DNA from: Hysterangium stoloniferum
Lineage: Eukaryota > Basidiomycota > Agaricomycetes > Hysterangiales > Hysterangiaceae
DNA: 64,000 nucleotides
Direction: 5' to 3'
Assembly: GCA_015178975.1 (NCBI GenBank)
Contig: WHVD01000065.1
Span: 310,001-374,000, forward strand
The position numbers and the translations under genes were made by a program. Under the pieces are notes generated by a model. That model had not been told where the DNA came from. It did no database searches and saw only the letters and a list, made by a program, of their open reading frames with translations. Each line of letters starts with the position of its first letter. Positions within the stretch are counted from its first letter, which is position 1. This document shows positions 24,264 through 34,984 of the stretch, piece after piece.

Positions 24264-24400
24264 CCTCCATTGTCTCATTATTGGTACCCCCACCCATGCT
24301 ATCACTGCCTGTGGTGCCCCTGACATTTGTTCTTTGTATCTTAGAACCTTAGTCCCATCTCCATTCCACTTGCTCCCCCATCACTGTTCCACATATCATG
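24264..24400 (+). repeat. Alpha-family LTR fragment cut by the Tc1 insertion
   Basis: Matches about 8280-8410 of the alpha LTR (the CCCCTGAC...CCCATCTCCATCC run) and stops exactly where the Tc1 terminal repeat begins (TA at 24401). Confidence 0.6.
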
Positions 24401-24639
24401 TACAGTGACTCACAAAATTGTCCCTTGGATTGTTTGATGAATAACTTGAGAGCATCAACAGATATAAACAAAGTGCTGGTGTATCAAACATAGTGTTTGA
24501 TCATGGTTATACCACAAAAAAAGAATTATGTAATTCCCATCAATATTCATTGAGATATATGCAATTTAATATAATAACTTATTGGGACAATTTTGTGAGT
24601 GTATATTAAAAATATAGTAATTGTAATTCTAGTACTTGG

Positions 24640-25859
24640 TATGACCTCCCTTGGCCTTAATAACTGCTTCTAGTCTTCTAAGGCATACTTTCAATTAAAT
24701 TCTGACACACCTCTGGTGGAATATTAGTCCATACTTCCACCACTCTCTCCCATATCCCCCAAACTCTCTTGGGGACTGTTGGATATTTGGATAGCTCTCT
24801 CTTGAGGTGAACCCATCGATGTTAAATAGGGCTAATGTCTGGAGATTGTGCAGGCCAGCCTAGGAGAGTGATATTGTTGTCCTCCATCCACTTCTTGGCC
24901 TTTTTTGAGGTATGTTTGGGATCATTATCCTGTTGAAAAATCACCTCCTCTCCAGAAATTCCACTCTCCTCCAAGCAAGGCAGCATGTGGTCCTCCAAAA
25001 TAGACACATACTGGTCAGCATTCATCTTCCCCTCAACCTCTGCAAGATGTCCCACTCCATTCCACCCCATATGTACATCCCCATACCATGATGTTTCCTC
25101 CACCAAATTTGACTGTTCCTCACACCTCTCTCTGAATCAAACCCTCTCCCTTCTCTTTCTAGACCCACTGCCTCCCATCTGATCCAAACCTGCTGATCTT
25201 GGTCTATCTGACCAAATGACCCTCTTCCAGTCCTCCACAGTCCATTCCCTATACTTCTGGGCAAATCCCAATCTTGCCTTCCTATGCTTTACACTAAGCA
25301 AGGGCTTTTTCTTCTTCACCACAGCCTTGAATGAGCTTTCCCTAAGGATTCTTCTTGCTGTTTCTGAGGAAACTGGAGTAGAGATGATAGTGTTGATGTG
25401 TTTGGCAGCCTGAACTGTAAGAATTACATAATAGGGTGAAAAAGTATTGACCTGAGCTGGATTTGAACCAGTGACCACTATGTCTGGATTACATGTCTAG
25501 TGCTCTTAACCTGAGCTATCAGGCCATCAAGAATAGTTCTGTTAGGAACCAGTCACTACTGAGATGGTTAGTCATCAGTAAGATATTAGTTTATCTAAGT
25601 CAACCATTGCTCATTCAACATGAACAGCATTAGCAGCCTTGCCAGTGGTAATTTGTGTAAGGATAACCCTCTGGTCTATGGCAGAAAGCTTGGAAGGATG
25701 GCCAGCAGAAGGGGTCTGGTGATTGGGAAGAAGGTTTTGAAGTGTCCTAGAGACAGTAGACTTGCCAATACCAAGTTTGGAGGCAATATGATGAGTGGAG
25801 ATACCATTAGAGGCCAGAGAAAGACTATTTTCTTTCTGAGCAGAGGAGATTGGGTGCAT
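24640..25859 (-). pseudogene. Tc1-type (DD34E) transposase, broken
   Basis: Cut-and-paste transposase. From 25859 down: an N-terminal helix-turn-helix (IASKLGIGKSTVSRTL), interruption by the 25416-25620 insertion at NAV/QAAKH, a second HTH region, the WSD catalytic Asp followed by a frameshift, then GWNGVGHLAEVEGKM, the second Asp in QQDNDPKHTS, and WPAQSPDISPI. The third catalytic residue, expected as Glu right after SPI, is a stop codon (TAA). The C-terminal ESMPRR-like region follows to about 24650 with more lesions. Certainly non-functional; family identity is firm. Confidence 0.85.
25416..25620 (-). mobile_element. LTR-like 205-bp element carrying a tRNA-Thr-like sequence (copy 2)
   Basis: Reverse-complement relative of 4663-4868. 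Perfect 5-bp duplications TGAAC flank it at 25411-25415 and 25621-25625; deleting it plus one duplication restores the transposase reading NAV-QAAKH. The tRNA-like part is better preserved than in copy 1: the seven acceptor bases GGCCTGA pair with TCAGGTC, A box TAGCTCAGG and B box GGTTCAAATCC are intact, and four of five anticodon-stem pairs remain around ATGTAAT. An extra run of about six bases between anticodon and T arms shows it is tRNA-derived and not a working tRNA. Confidence 0.85.
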
Positions 25860-26099
25860 TGAAAATTATGAAGTTCTTAAATGATTAGCCTTGATTATAT
25901 AGCTTGAATTCAAGTACTCATTAAGGTTCCAAACCTTAATCAAACTATTTATTAAGGTTTGATTAAGGTTTGACAGCAATAGAATTGATGAAACATCAGA
26001 TTCTGATATTTTCTGATGGAACTCACAAAATGAGCAGTCCAGCTGTGTGACTGTCTCTCACAGTTTCTGTGTATAAGGAATGTTAATGGCCACATAGGG

Positions 26100-26220
26100 T
26101 TGACTTCACTACTGAGCACCTAAAGGGTTGGTAGCTCAGTAGTAGAGCATCCAGTCTGGATTACACATGATCCCAGGTTCAATTCATGTCCAGTCCAATA
26201 TTTTCCAATAGGTTCCTGAC
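26100..26220 (+). repeat. tRNA-like sequence (A and B boxes)
   Basis: GTAGCTCAGTAGTAGAGC (A box and D-arm) and GGTTCAATTC (B box) are spaced as in a tRNA, followed by TCCAATATTTTCC, close to the CAATATTTTCAC tail after the tRNA part of 4663-4868. Flanking duplications were not found. Probably a diverged member of the same tRNA-derived family. Confidence 0.5.
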
Positions 26221-26389
26221 CTTAAAGTTATGGTGTATCATTAGGTCTTCCCTTCCTGCAGATGACCAAGATAACCTTTCTAGGGTCACTCCTATACCTC
26301 ACCATCTCTACTTGGCTCAATATCTCTTATGCTATCCAACAACTTTCACAATTTCTTGATTGCTACTCTTATGACCCATGCTGCAATGT

Positions 26390-26899
26390 GAATCATCTGC
26401 TACCTTAACTGGCACCATGCAACTTCAGCTCAGGGGTGCTAATTTAAACCTGGTGGGATATAGTGACTCCAATTGTGCCAACTGCCTTGACATATGTACT
26501 GTATGAGTGTAGGGGGTTCTCTTTCTCCCTTGGCTCAGGTGTTGTATCTTGAAATGCTCAGAAACAGAAGACAGTTGCTGCTTTGTCTTGTGAAGCTGAA
26601 TACATTGCAGCCTTCCCCACTGCAAAAGAAATTCCTGATTATGTTTGGTCTTCCATGGCATAAATCTTCCTTTCAAGAACTCAATGACAATACACTGTGA
26701 CAACAATGCTGCCATCTGCCTTTCAGAGGATCCACTGCTACAAAGCATATTGACATCAAATATCACTTTATGTATACAGGAACATGCAGCACCTAAGGAA
26801 TTCACATTCAAATATATCAACACTAGAAACAACTTGGCAGATATATTCACTAAAGCTTTGGAGAGTGTACAATTAATATGTCTTTGTAAAGACGTTTAA
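26390..26899 (+). pseudogene. Ty1/copia RNase H end
   Basis: Translated pieces match the copia RNase H C-terminus: GYSDSNCAN, SCEAEYIAA, CDNNAAICLSEDPL and KYINTRNNLADIFTKALE. Two or three frameshifts separate them. It probably belongs to the copia element interrupted by the Tc1 insertion upstream. Confidence 0.75.
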
Positions 26900-27240
26900 G
26901 TATCTCAGCGAATAAATGTTCGCTATATTATACAATACCTAAAGACGTTTAAGTACTAAATACATAGATAAGTTTTGTTTCGTGATGAGGCAATACACAT
27001 ATCACTTACTCTCAGCGAATAAATGTTCGCTGAGAGATTCCCTAGCTATACTACATGTATATAAGAGTACATTCGAGAGGAGATTGAACATATACACATT
27101 GCGTCTTTTTGAGACATTTTGTCTCACCTTTTTCATACGTGCATTTACTTCTGCAATACTCATTATACCTAATACTTTGAGGTTATTTAGGTCTACTAGG
27201 TCTACAATAGGCACAGACAACAGGAGGAGTACTGCAGTGA
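26900..27240 (+). repeat. Probable copia 3' LTR region with TATA box and palindrome
   Basis: Directly after the RNase H is sequence with normal CpG, a duplicated AAAGACGTTTAAGTA (near 26887 and 26940), a perfect 11-bp-arm palindrome (CTCTCAGCGAA, 27009-27036) with a partial copy at 26903-26923, and a TATA-like GTATATAAGAG near 27056. Position and promoter fit an LTR; exact ends were not determined. Confidence 0.45.
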
Positions 27241-28399
27241 GGTCCTCAGGAGTGGTGTATTTTCAGAGTTTTGACATATTTTGAATATATGGTGGCTACT
27301 AGGGCCTGAATCCAATTTGCACTGGTTGAGCCAAGGTGACAAAATGAAATCCTAAATAACAAGCATGACTGATGAAAGTCCAAAGAGCAAGGGTGTGTCA
27401 GATAATGGGTTACAGATGTCAAAGACAGAAAATACAAGCTAGGATTTCAGGAAACTTAATGTAAGTCCAATCAACAGTGAGGGAGTCAAGGGGATGAAGA
27501 AGAAGAAGAGTCAACATATACAAATAATTTCAAGACCAATGAAGGTCTGAGATAGCAAGTGAGTGGCAGGTATTAAATGAATCTCAGGTGAATTTAAGTT
27601 GATATTACAGATGGATTGCAACTACTTTTCTACAGTGATTATATAGACTTTGTAACCTATTCTTCTACTAATCCAACAAGTAGACAGGTTTGGCATACAA
27701 TGAAACAGTAAGACAGATGTGGAACATAACAAGGGACAGGTTCAAACTGAGAGAACTACAAAGGCAATAAGACAAGTCAGGTAAGGATCTCAGTGAACCT
27801 GAAATATATTCAAGGCATAGTGTAGGTTGAAGTTTAGATTGGGTATGAGGTTGGCTCCTAATGCAAGGGAGAAAAAACAATAGATGCCATCCTATTGGAG
27901 TTGGGGGATGAATTGGGGAGAGTTGGAAAGAACAGAAAAAAGAATAGCTAAGGGGTCCAGTCATTATATTGACTGTTGTCATGATAGGGATATTGACTAT
28001 TTGGAGAACAAGCAGGATAACTTAGAGGTATTTGGGTTCTGAGAGTTCTGGATGAGACTGTGAGAAGTAGCAAGATCACTGGGAGTGCAAGTGGGAAATA
28101 GGGTTGGAAATATCCAATTAAAGGTCTGTGCATGGTCCTAGCAGTGGCAGGAGTTGATAGGAATATGGTATAGGACAAAGGGGGTTGGGGTCTGATCAGG
28201 TTCTAGACATGGGTCCTAACAATAATGGAACTAGAGTAATTGAATGGTGATTATTTCATTGCCAATGGTTATACACTGTTATGGAGAGAGTCAGAGTCAT
28301 TAAGGCCCATGGTAGGTCCTAACACCACACATAAAATATATAATCAGTCTCAACAACTGGTAGATAGGGACTAATGGAGACAGGTTTGATTCCAAGCAC
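27241..28399. other. CpG-poor transposon-like sequence, unassigned
   Basis: No protein family was recognised. The base composition and TAACA/TGTTA-like punctuation suggest decayed LTR material, but I could not place LTR ends. Confidence 0.35.
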
Positions 28400-28849
28400 T
28401 GTTAAGCTCCAGGCTTATGGGTGGATAGGTGGATACACTATGTCAAGTTGGAACACCCATGGGCTCTGGGAATATGCTGGTACTGGGTACCAATACTAGG
28501 TGTGCTAAGTTGATTTTCTGATTGGATTGTAAGCACATGTTTAACTAGACTATATAGAGCTAGAGATTATTGTACTACAAATCTGGCAAGACACAAAGAC
28601 AAAACAAGAAAACAAGAAAAGACTGGGCATACCATACTAGGGACAAGGGTCAAGATGGAATGGGAATGAACATGGGAGGCACAATAAACCAGATGTCAAA
28701 TGGGTTCAGAGGTGGATTGGGACATGATCTTCAAGTGTCTAAAACTCCAGAATATCTGGGCAGAGCCTGGTTGGTGAGTCATACTGTAGAAGAGAGTGAA
28801 GTCCTTGTAGGATGGGGACCGGGCCCCAGTGGGTTTTCTGATCCTAACA
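28400..28849 (-). repeat. Solo LTR (gamma family)
   Basis: Plus-strand ends are TGTTAAGCTC and GATCCTAACA, 450 bp. It contains CTATATAG followed by GATTATTGTACTAC, shared with 19715-20150 and 60706-61253. The conserved LTR box is missing here. Flanks AGCAC and AGAGC match at 3 of 5 positions, so the target duplication is at best eroded. Confidence 0.6.
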
Positions 28850-29149
28850 AGAGCAATATCAGGGTGCTCTGCAAGATATATGTGAGGGCAATTACTTGGG
28901 TTGCAATCACAGGTGAGTGAAGCATCTGTTGCAGAAATGGGAGATGATGGATATGAAAAAAAGTGGCCACTCTAAAAAAATGGGTTTCAGAACTTTTTAA
29001 CAGTGTTATGTACATACCCTCAATATTTCAAGTTTTTGATCCCAGTTTTAAATTACAAAAGTGGAATAAGTGTGTCAAACCACCTTCAGCAAGACAACAC
29101 TAATAAAGTGCATTGTTCTCCTCAGATGTCACAACTGTTACAAGACCAT

Positions 29150-29855
29150 TTCTGAAACTTCTGACAACCTTTAACTCTTCAATTCAACTTTCAACTTGTC
29201 TCAGATTGATATCATTCTTAAGCCATAAAATAGTCACAAACTAACATTGAAAGGCATAAAAGAGTGACACAAGGAGTGAGGGAAGTCAATCAGAAAATCT
29301 GTAAAATATCTGGGCTGTAGCATACCTGGCATTCACAATGGCAGGACCTCATCAGAGGTTCAGCCAGATGTGATGAGATTGTTTGCTGACCCCGAAATGG
29401 TCCAACAAGCCAAGGTCTGGGCCTCCATGGCCAGTGACATGATATCATACCTGGATTTAAGGCCAATGCATTGGAGATTCATAAGTATGACTGTCTTATC
29501 TCATTAGCACAAATGGGCATGATGGGCTGCTGCACTTTCAGCATGTGATTGTATTAAAAATAGTATGAGTTGACTTATTGTAATACACAATCTACAAGTG
29601 GGTAATAGACTTGTAATAATAGTACTTGTTTGTCAATCAATGTGTCAGTTAGTGAATCACCTTCTGACATGATAGGTAGGATGCTAGTTTAGGTGTACAC
29701 TGGTTCTGGCATGCATTAACCTCAGAAAACATGGCCCACAATTAGCATCCTCCTATGAAAAAGTGAAGAAATGGGTGAACTGCCCCTAGGAAAAGGGTGG
29801 TTTCATCACCAATTCCAACAGATTTTGAAGAGCATGCTTAGCCAGGGGGAGTGTT
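29150..29855 (+). pseudogene. LTR-retrotransposon 3' coding remnant (pi repeat, copy 1)
   Basis: Several peptides are shared with the inverted copy at 35600-36340, including NRLVI-VLV-QSMCQLVNHLLT and a basic KWV-P-R-G-FHH-FQ segment, which implies an ancestral protein. It ends with a purine run and GAGTGTTATGAAC near 29850, typical of the step from coding region through polypurine tract into an LTR. The protein family was not recognised. Confidence 0.45.
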
Positions 29856-30180
29856 ATGAACTGAGGCTTACATGTGCTTAAAGGGGGTCTGGTGGAATCT
29901 CAGAAAATGCGAGAAAATGCGAGGCAACCTGCAATCATGATTTCTGCCCATTGTTAAAACAGTTTCCTTTGTTCTATTCTTTTTGTTCTATAATGAGTGT
30001 CACCACTTAAAAAGTCTTTGTCTCTCTATTGTTTTCTTTTGTATAATGACTAGGCCTTCCCAACATGATTGCACCTCAGTCGATTCTTCCATCGTGTCGA
30101 CTGAGAGATTATACTTACAATTACAGTATAGTCGATTCTTCCATTGTGTCAACTGAGAGATTATATTTTTTATACAGGTT
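29856..30180 (+). repeat. Probable LTR following the pi coding remnant, with duplicated palindromic block
   Basis: Begins TGTTATGAACTG after a purine tract. Two copies of an AGTCGATTCTTCCAT...TGAGAGATTATA block at about 30079 and 30130 each contain an AGTCGA/TCGACT or near-palindrome. The TGAGAGATT motif also follows the palindrome at 27036, linking the two elements. End not resolved. Confidence 0.4.
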
Positions 30181-30541
30181 TTTCAACGAGTTGTAATTAT
30201 ATTTAGGTAATCCTAAACAACACCTACAAGTGGTATTGAGTACTGTTGTCAAATGAGTAAGCCATTCTGCAGCAACTGCATAACCTAAACACCGGTGACA
30301 GCTCTATATGGTCAGTGACGTCAGATACGACCAAAATGTGGTCCCGGAGAGTGTTGCAGACCTGAAGTGTGACGTCATGTTTTCCGCTTTTGAGGCTGAA
30401 GATGTACAGATACATAATTATAATTTTTGCCAAAGATACATACTTCAATCTACAAGGTCAGTGAAGGATTGACAAATACACTAAATCTACAACTCTAAAT
30501 TTGTCGAGACCATGGTATTTCCGAATGTTGATCATATGAAT

Positions 30542-31135
30542 TTATGTAAAAGCGACTGCTTTAAGGCTAACAATCTCGTCGTTCCAACCATCAGCAATGA
30601 GGTTGGCGCTCCCAGGATAGACCCAGGCAGTCCGGTTTCCCGCACAATTCTCTTCTCTAGATACAAATAAGTGAATAACCGGTGTGTTGGGGGAGAAGTG
30701 CTCACTGGAAAGTCAGAATCTGCGAATACATTATCGGACCTCAATCGGCATTTATAAATAGCCATAATACATGACTTACAACTGTGCCATTGTCAGGCCC
30801 AATGCTGGAAATCGTATTGTTCCAGTTTTCCCTAAGGTCGTAACAAGTGCCGAGAATGAGGACGGTGTGGTTACATGCTTGCCAGTCCACATCTAGGCAG
30901 ACGAGCACGCCACCTGGTAGTGGGTTCTAAAACCAGCTTCAGCATGTTCATAACTATAGTACACAACGATCATTGTAATCACCTCTGGCGCGGTTCCGTT
31001 GGTTGATTGTCCAATAGTGTCAGGGCTCGTCTCATTTGCCGCGTTGGACCAACGACCGTTGATAGGGAAACCACTCAGGACAGAAGCGGAGGAGCCGAGT
31101 GCCAAAGAGCAGGCGAGAGGGATGCTGAACAACAT
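30542..31135 (-). CDS. Small secreted beta/gamma-crystallin-like protein, 4 exons with a 14-nt micro-exon
   Basis: Unnamed extracellular protein. The model complement(join(30542..30656,30706..30719,30780..30926,30983..31135)) gives 142 residues in one frame. The N-terminus (MLFSIPLACSLALGSSASVLS) is a signal peptide. After a Thr/Ser/Asn-rich linker with N-glycosylation sites come VLVCLDVDWQACNHTV, ENWNNTISSIGPDNGT and later WVYPGSANLIADGWNDEIVS. The paired W-N-(N/D)-x-I-S repeats match the Greek-key motif spacing of fungal beta/gamma-crystallin-type small secreted proteins. Exon 3 is only 14 nt (30706-30719) but is required for frame. Some such proteins are effectors or calcium-binding; the function here is unknown. 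Domain assignment comes from pattern recognition and has not been searched. Confidence 0.75.
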
Positions 31136-33666
31136 AATTCCGATATCTGGTCAGAAGTGGCTGGAAATATTAGTGTGATCAGGAAAGGGTCTCGAAAGTG
31201 GAAGTGACTCACAGAAAGGCTTATAGATGATAGTTTCGGTGAAGTGTGGATGATGCTAAACATGGCTTAGTGTGGAATTTTATATAAGATAGGGGATGAA
31301 AAGCACTTCAGGCAGAACTAACTCTGCGCGAAATTGGTGACGTATTCGAGTTTGAACGTTTTATGACTCTTTACGGTCCCCCACTAGGATAGCGCATAGA
31401 CAATTGTGGTTAAATTATGTATCTGTACCTATTATAATATTCCGACCTAATATTGAGGATTTCCATCACAGTCGATGCCCTCCTTCAATGGGTTGCACCT
31501 TAGGAATGATGTCATTGCTTAATGCCAATGGTCGGTATTATGAAACTTTTGAAGACATTCAACATCTTTCATCATTTTATTGGATATGATAGCGATGAGC
31601 GAGGAATTATCTTCGAGCGGAGTCCCCCTGTGAAGTTCCAAATCAAACATGAGAATAGCATATCGTTCAAAATGCTATTTTGAGGCTCCGTCATACATGA
31701 TACATAGAGCTATGCACAGGTATCCGTCCTCAACAATGTAATATGATGGATTGAAGGTTCCTATGGTTTCAGAAAGCCAGATTTGACGAGAACCCGAGCA
31801 ACATGTTAGTCATTAATATTTGATACGTAAATTCTGTGGTATTTTTTAATGACGTCATGTCTTTTCACGAGGCATCAATTAATGGCAGGTGGCTTGAGAG
31901 GTCAGTTGTCATATCTAATTGGAGAGTTCCACTTCTAAGCCTTGATAATCACCAATATCGAGATGTGTTTCCCCATATTACTAGTAGTTCACCAGGATAC
32001 TTGAGTATCTTTTTGAGTTTTCAAAAGATTTTTTATTACCTTCGTATTGCTACATCTTTATGAATTTCTTTTTCAAGGTTGGCGCTCTTGATATAGCGAA
32101 TAGCAGTAGTCACGTAGAAAAACTTTCGGTTTAGTAGTTAGGTGCCTGAGTTGTTTTTATAGAGTTCGTGATGGTGTCAAGTTGGCAATTTCAACAGAGC
32201 TTGTAGATTCACCATCCAGCCTTTCAACACCTGTGCTGTGTTAGGTACAAACCGTAACAACAAATTTTCCAATCTCGGTCCTGATCATGACGTTATAATG
32301 TAGCTTTTGTATCAGTAGCGCAGGTCCTCATAGATAAATGAATAATTGACTCGCCCAGTGAAAATAACTGCAGTCGACATGCGACAGCGCATTCGTCCTC
32401 AGGCTCCCCTCAAATGCTAACCTTACGGCGATGGGATGGGCTACCTAGATAGTGGGAGGTACTGGTACCATTGGACGGACAAAACTACTAAATCCTTTGT
32501 CAGGGAACCTCGTCTTTTGCGACTCATGGTTTAATGGCACTTTTAGGTTTATCAATTTGCGGCCCGAGAGGATGTCCTATAATTCTCAACGAATTGATTA
32601 TAGGAAGATAAGCACTTCAATAGTATGCCTTCTGCTATCGCTAAATGGTCTTTTATCTGGTTCTTGGAGGAGGTCCCCCCAGGGAATCTCTGAATCCTGG
32701 ATGTCGTAGCTCCGAGTCGAGAAGTCGTCTTGGCGCTTAAAATCATTTTCCTGATCAGCACAGCGCCGAGGGTCAAATTCTCGATCTCGGAATATCCCCT
32801 AAGAGTCGGAAGTTTCCCCGAAAATGTTCAAATTTTTTGAATATGCCGTCGAAAATTTTATCTCTTCTAATGACTTCTCTATACACTGATCCTTCACTGG
32901 ACAGAGGGGTCCACACGCCGCCAATGCCGAGGCATCGGAAAAAGGGAGATATCGAGACTCCGATTACGGAGATAGGGATGGGCTAAGTCACTATATCACT
33001 GGATCTAAGCACCTAGAACACTTCGTTCAAGCCCATTTTATTCCTCCAGTGTGAGGTGGATGCAAAATATTTTGCTTTTCCTACCAAGTTCAATTTGGAA
33101 GGTACTCTTCGGAGAATTATCTGGAAACATGTCGAATTTACTTCACATTTTCAAAAATATTGAACATTCTCAGGAACACTTCCACGAAGTTAAGAGGATA
33201 ATTTAGAATTTGAGCCTTAGTGTTGCGCAGCTGACAAGCTCACTCCACTTTTGCTTGGAGGGAGATATCAAGGAAGTCGAGTAGTGTTCATTTACAAAAA
33301 TCGGCAACTTAGATATCTGAGGACCCGGGACAAACTTGAAACAACCATCTTGAACAATGAGTCAGCCGTACAGTCATATGCAGGAATCTAAACGATCTAC
33401 GATCATGACATAGGCTTCGATACAGGGCTTCCAGGGCCGACAGGTACGTATATACCTGCTAGTACAAGATGAGGCGATAAGGAAACTCACAACCCATGTA
33501 AGATAACTCCTATCTATTCCGTCAACTAATCATTGGCGGATAGAGCTTGTCATTACAGTTTAAAGCACTGGGAGCTATGTATGTAATAAATGAGCGTCGG
33601 GGTATAAAGCGGCGGTACATAGACACAGGGTGAAAGTAGATGTCCAAACTAATGAAGGTCAATGTC
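31136..33666. other. Intergenic host sequence between the secreted-protein and ROT1 genes
   Basis: No exon, RNA or repeat could be supported in 2.5 kb. Base composition and CpG are those of host DNA. TATA-like GAATTTTATATAAG near 31273-31288 is in a suitable place for a promoter of the minus-strand gene starting at 31135. Confidence 0.4.
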
Positions 33667-34498
33667 TTATAAAAGAACGAACAGCACACCCAGGCCGGCC
33701 AAAGCGGTAACTGCCCCTCCAGCCATGAACACGGTGGGAGCGGCGCCACTCCGTGCTGAAAGTTCGCGCTTCGCTTGCACGGACTGTGTCGCGGTGGGAG
33801 TGAGAGTGGCTGTGGGGAGCATATTCGGGGGCTTGAAGGCGAGATTCATCGGCGCAACGGGTGTACCGTCGAATTCGTACAGGTTCAAATGGACGCCGCC
33901 ACTTGCCAGGGGGAAGATCCGCCATTGTTTGAAGAGGATCGTGGTGTTGAACTGTGTGATTTGGCTTGATACTGCCGCGCAAGGGTCTTGTACGAGTTGA
34001 CGTCCATCTTCGGGTATCGGTGTAAGGAGAAGCGATCCGTTACTCAAGTACTGGAAGCTGCCGTGCTGGAAAGTCAAAACCCCAGTGATACAATGGGGAT
34101 CTCTGGCGTTGCCCGTCATGCGGTAGTCTGCCTGTTCCCAGAAGCCCCCGTCTGGTGTGTCGAGACTATCTGGAGATGAGATGACACTCCTATCGTGAAA
34201 TTGAAAATCTTACAATGAAAATGACCTTCCAGTAGTTCTAGGATATGTGAAATTGAAGCCAGCCGGATTTGCGAATCCCTGCAGAAGTCATAATTCAGTG
34301 AACGCTGCTCCAGATCATCGTAGCACCATGTCGCCAAATTCTTTCATGGACACTCACAGGGCCTGTGATAACAGCTCCTGAGCCAGTAGTCCATGTTCCG
34401 GTCAGGTCAGTTGCGTTGTGGATTTGGTCAAGGACAACCTGTTGCCCAAAAACAGGGCTGACAGCAAGGATGAAGGACAATAAGGGAAGCGTCAACAT
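33667..34498 (-). CDS. ROT1: ROT1-family ER membrane chaperone, 3 exons
   Basis: Rot1 is a fungal ER membrane protein that assists folding of cell-wall synthesis and glycosylation components and is essential in budding yeast. The model complement(join(33667..34189,34226..34278,34358..34498)) gives 238 residues, close to the family length. Visible features: a signal peptide (MLTLPLLSFILAVSPVFG), LTGTWTTGSGAVITGP, GFANPAGFNFTYPRTTG, DGGFWEQADYRMTGN, HCITGVLTFQHG, the GRQLVQDPC region, KQWRIFPL, HLNLYEFDG, and a C-terminal transmembrane helix (AGGAVTALAGLGVLFVLL) without a tail. Intron 2 is only 36 bp and must be spliced because it contains an in-frame stop. Function is from established family knowledge; identity is firm. 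Confidence 0.93.
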
Positions 34499-34980
34499 CG
34501 TCGCTACTCGTCAAACGGATATAGGAAATCGTTTATATCGGATTGAAGTTGTCTATTGAAGAGTGATTGAAGAGTGATTGAAGGGTCTGACGACGTCAAC
34601 GGCGACGGTGTGGGTGAAGGGAAAAGAGTGGGTGGTGGTGGTTTGCTGACTAACCGAGCCTCCAGAGAGCTGTCGGACCCGGGACACTTCTTTTGTTTTT
34701 TTTTAGAATCGTTTGGTCGATCACGTGTAGTAGCAGTAACTATTTTTACAATCCTAGCAGTCCTTAAATCTCGCGCGAGGGTGAGCAAATATTTACGCAT
34801 GGGCCAACGTCAGGAAAAAAATTTTCTGTCCTTATGGGAAAAATATTTAAGTAGAATGTAAGGGAAAATTTGGTAAGGTCGACCTGGCTTGCGGCAAGGA
34901 CCTTGGATCTTAAAACTACCTTGAAGAGCCCTGAAATGCCACTTACCCCAAGGAGATAGAACTGGATGTATGGAGTATTC
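34499..34980. other. ROT1 upstream region
   Basis: Short 5' sequence of ROT1, including a GAAGAGTGATTGAAG duplication near 34560-34585 and a GT-rich stretch near 34610-34645. The transposon block begins within the next few hundred bases. Confidence 0.35.
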
Positions 34981-34984
34981 CTAC

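Larger units (their letters stand above)
24403..26045 (-). mobile_element. Tc1-like DNA transposon, inactivated
   Basis: The left end begins CAGTGACTCACAAAATTG next to TA (24401). Its first about 200 bp end in the reverse complement of that terminus (24584-24601), again next to TA. A right inner repeat is recognisable near 26025; the rest of the right end is missing. The minus-strand transposase is described separately. A 205-bp tRNA-carrying LTR-like element is inserted at 25416-25620. Confidence 0.8.

Noticed and set aside
24403..24601. A stand-alone MITE next to the Tc1 element
   Set aside because: It does look like one (inverted ends, TA on both sides), but the same arrangement occurs at the ends of the other Tc1 elements, so it is treated as the element's terminal repeat; the alternative is discussed in the findings.
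25416..25620. An introner-like intron (GT...AG edges are available)
   Set aside because: Splicing at those edges would not restore the transposase frame; only removal of TG...CA plus one TGAAC does. The borders fit insertion and not splicing.
34504..34800. Minus-strand 98-codon frame upstream of ROT1
   Set aside because: Low-complexity Pro/Ser/Lys composition over the ROT1 upstream region; more likely 5' UTR and promoter.
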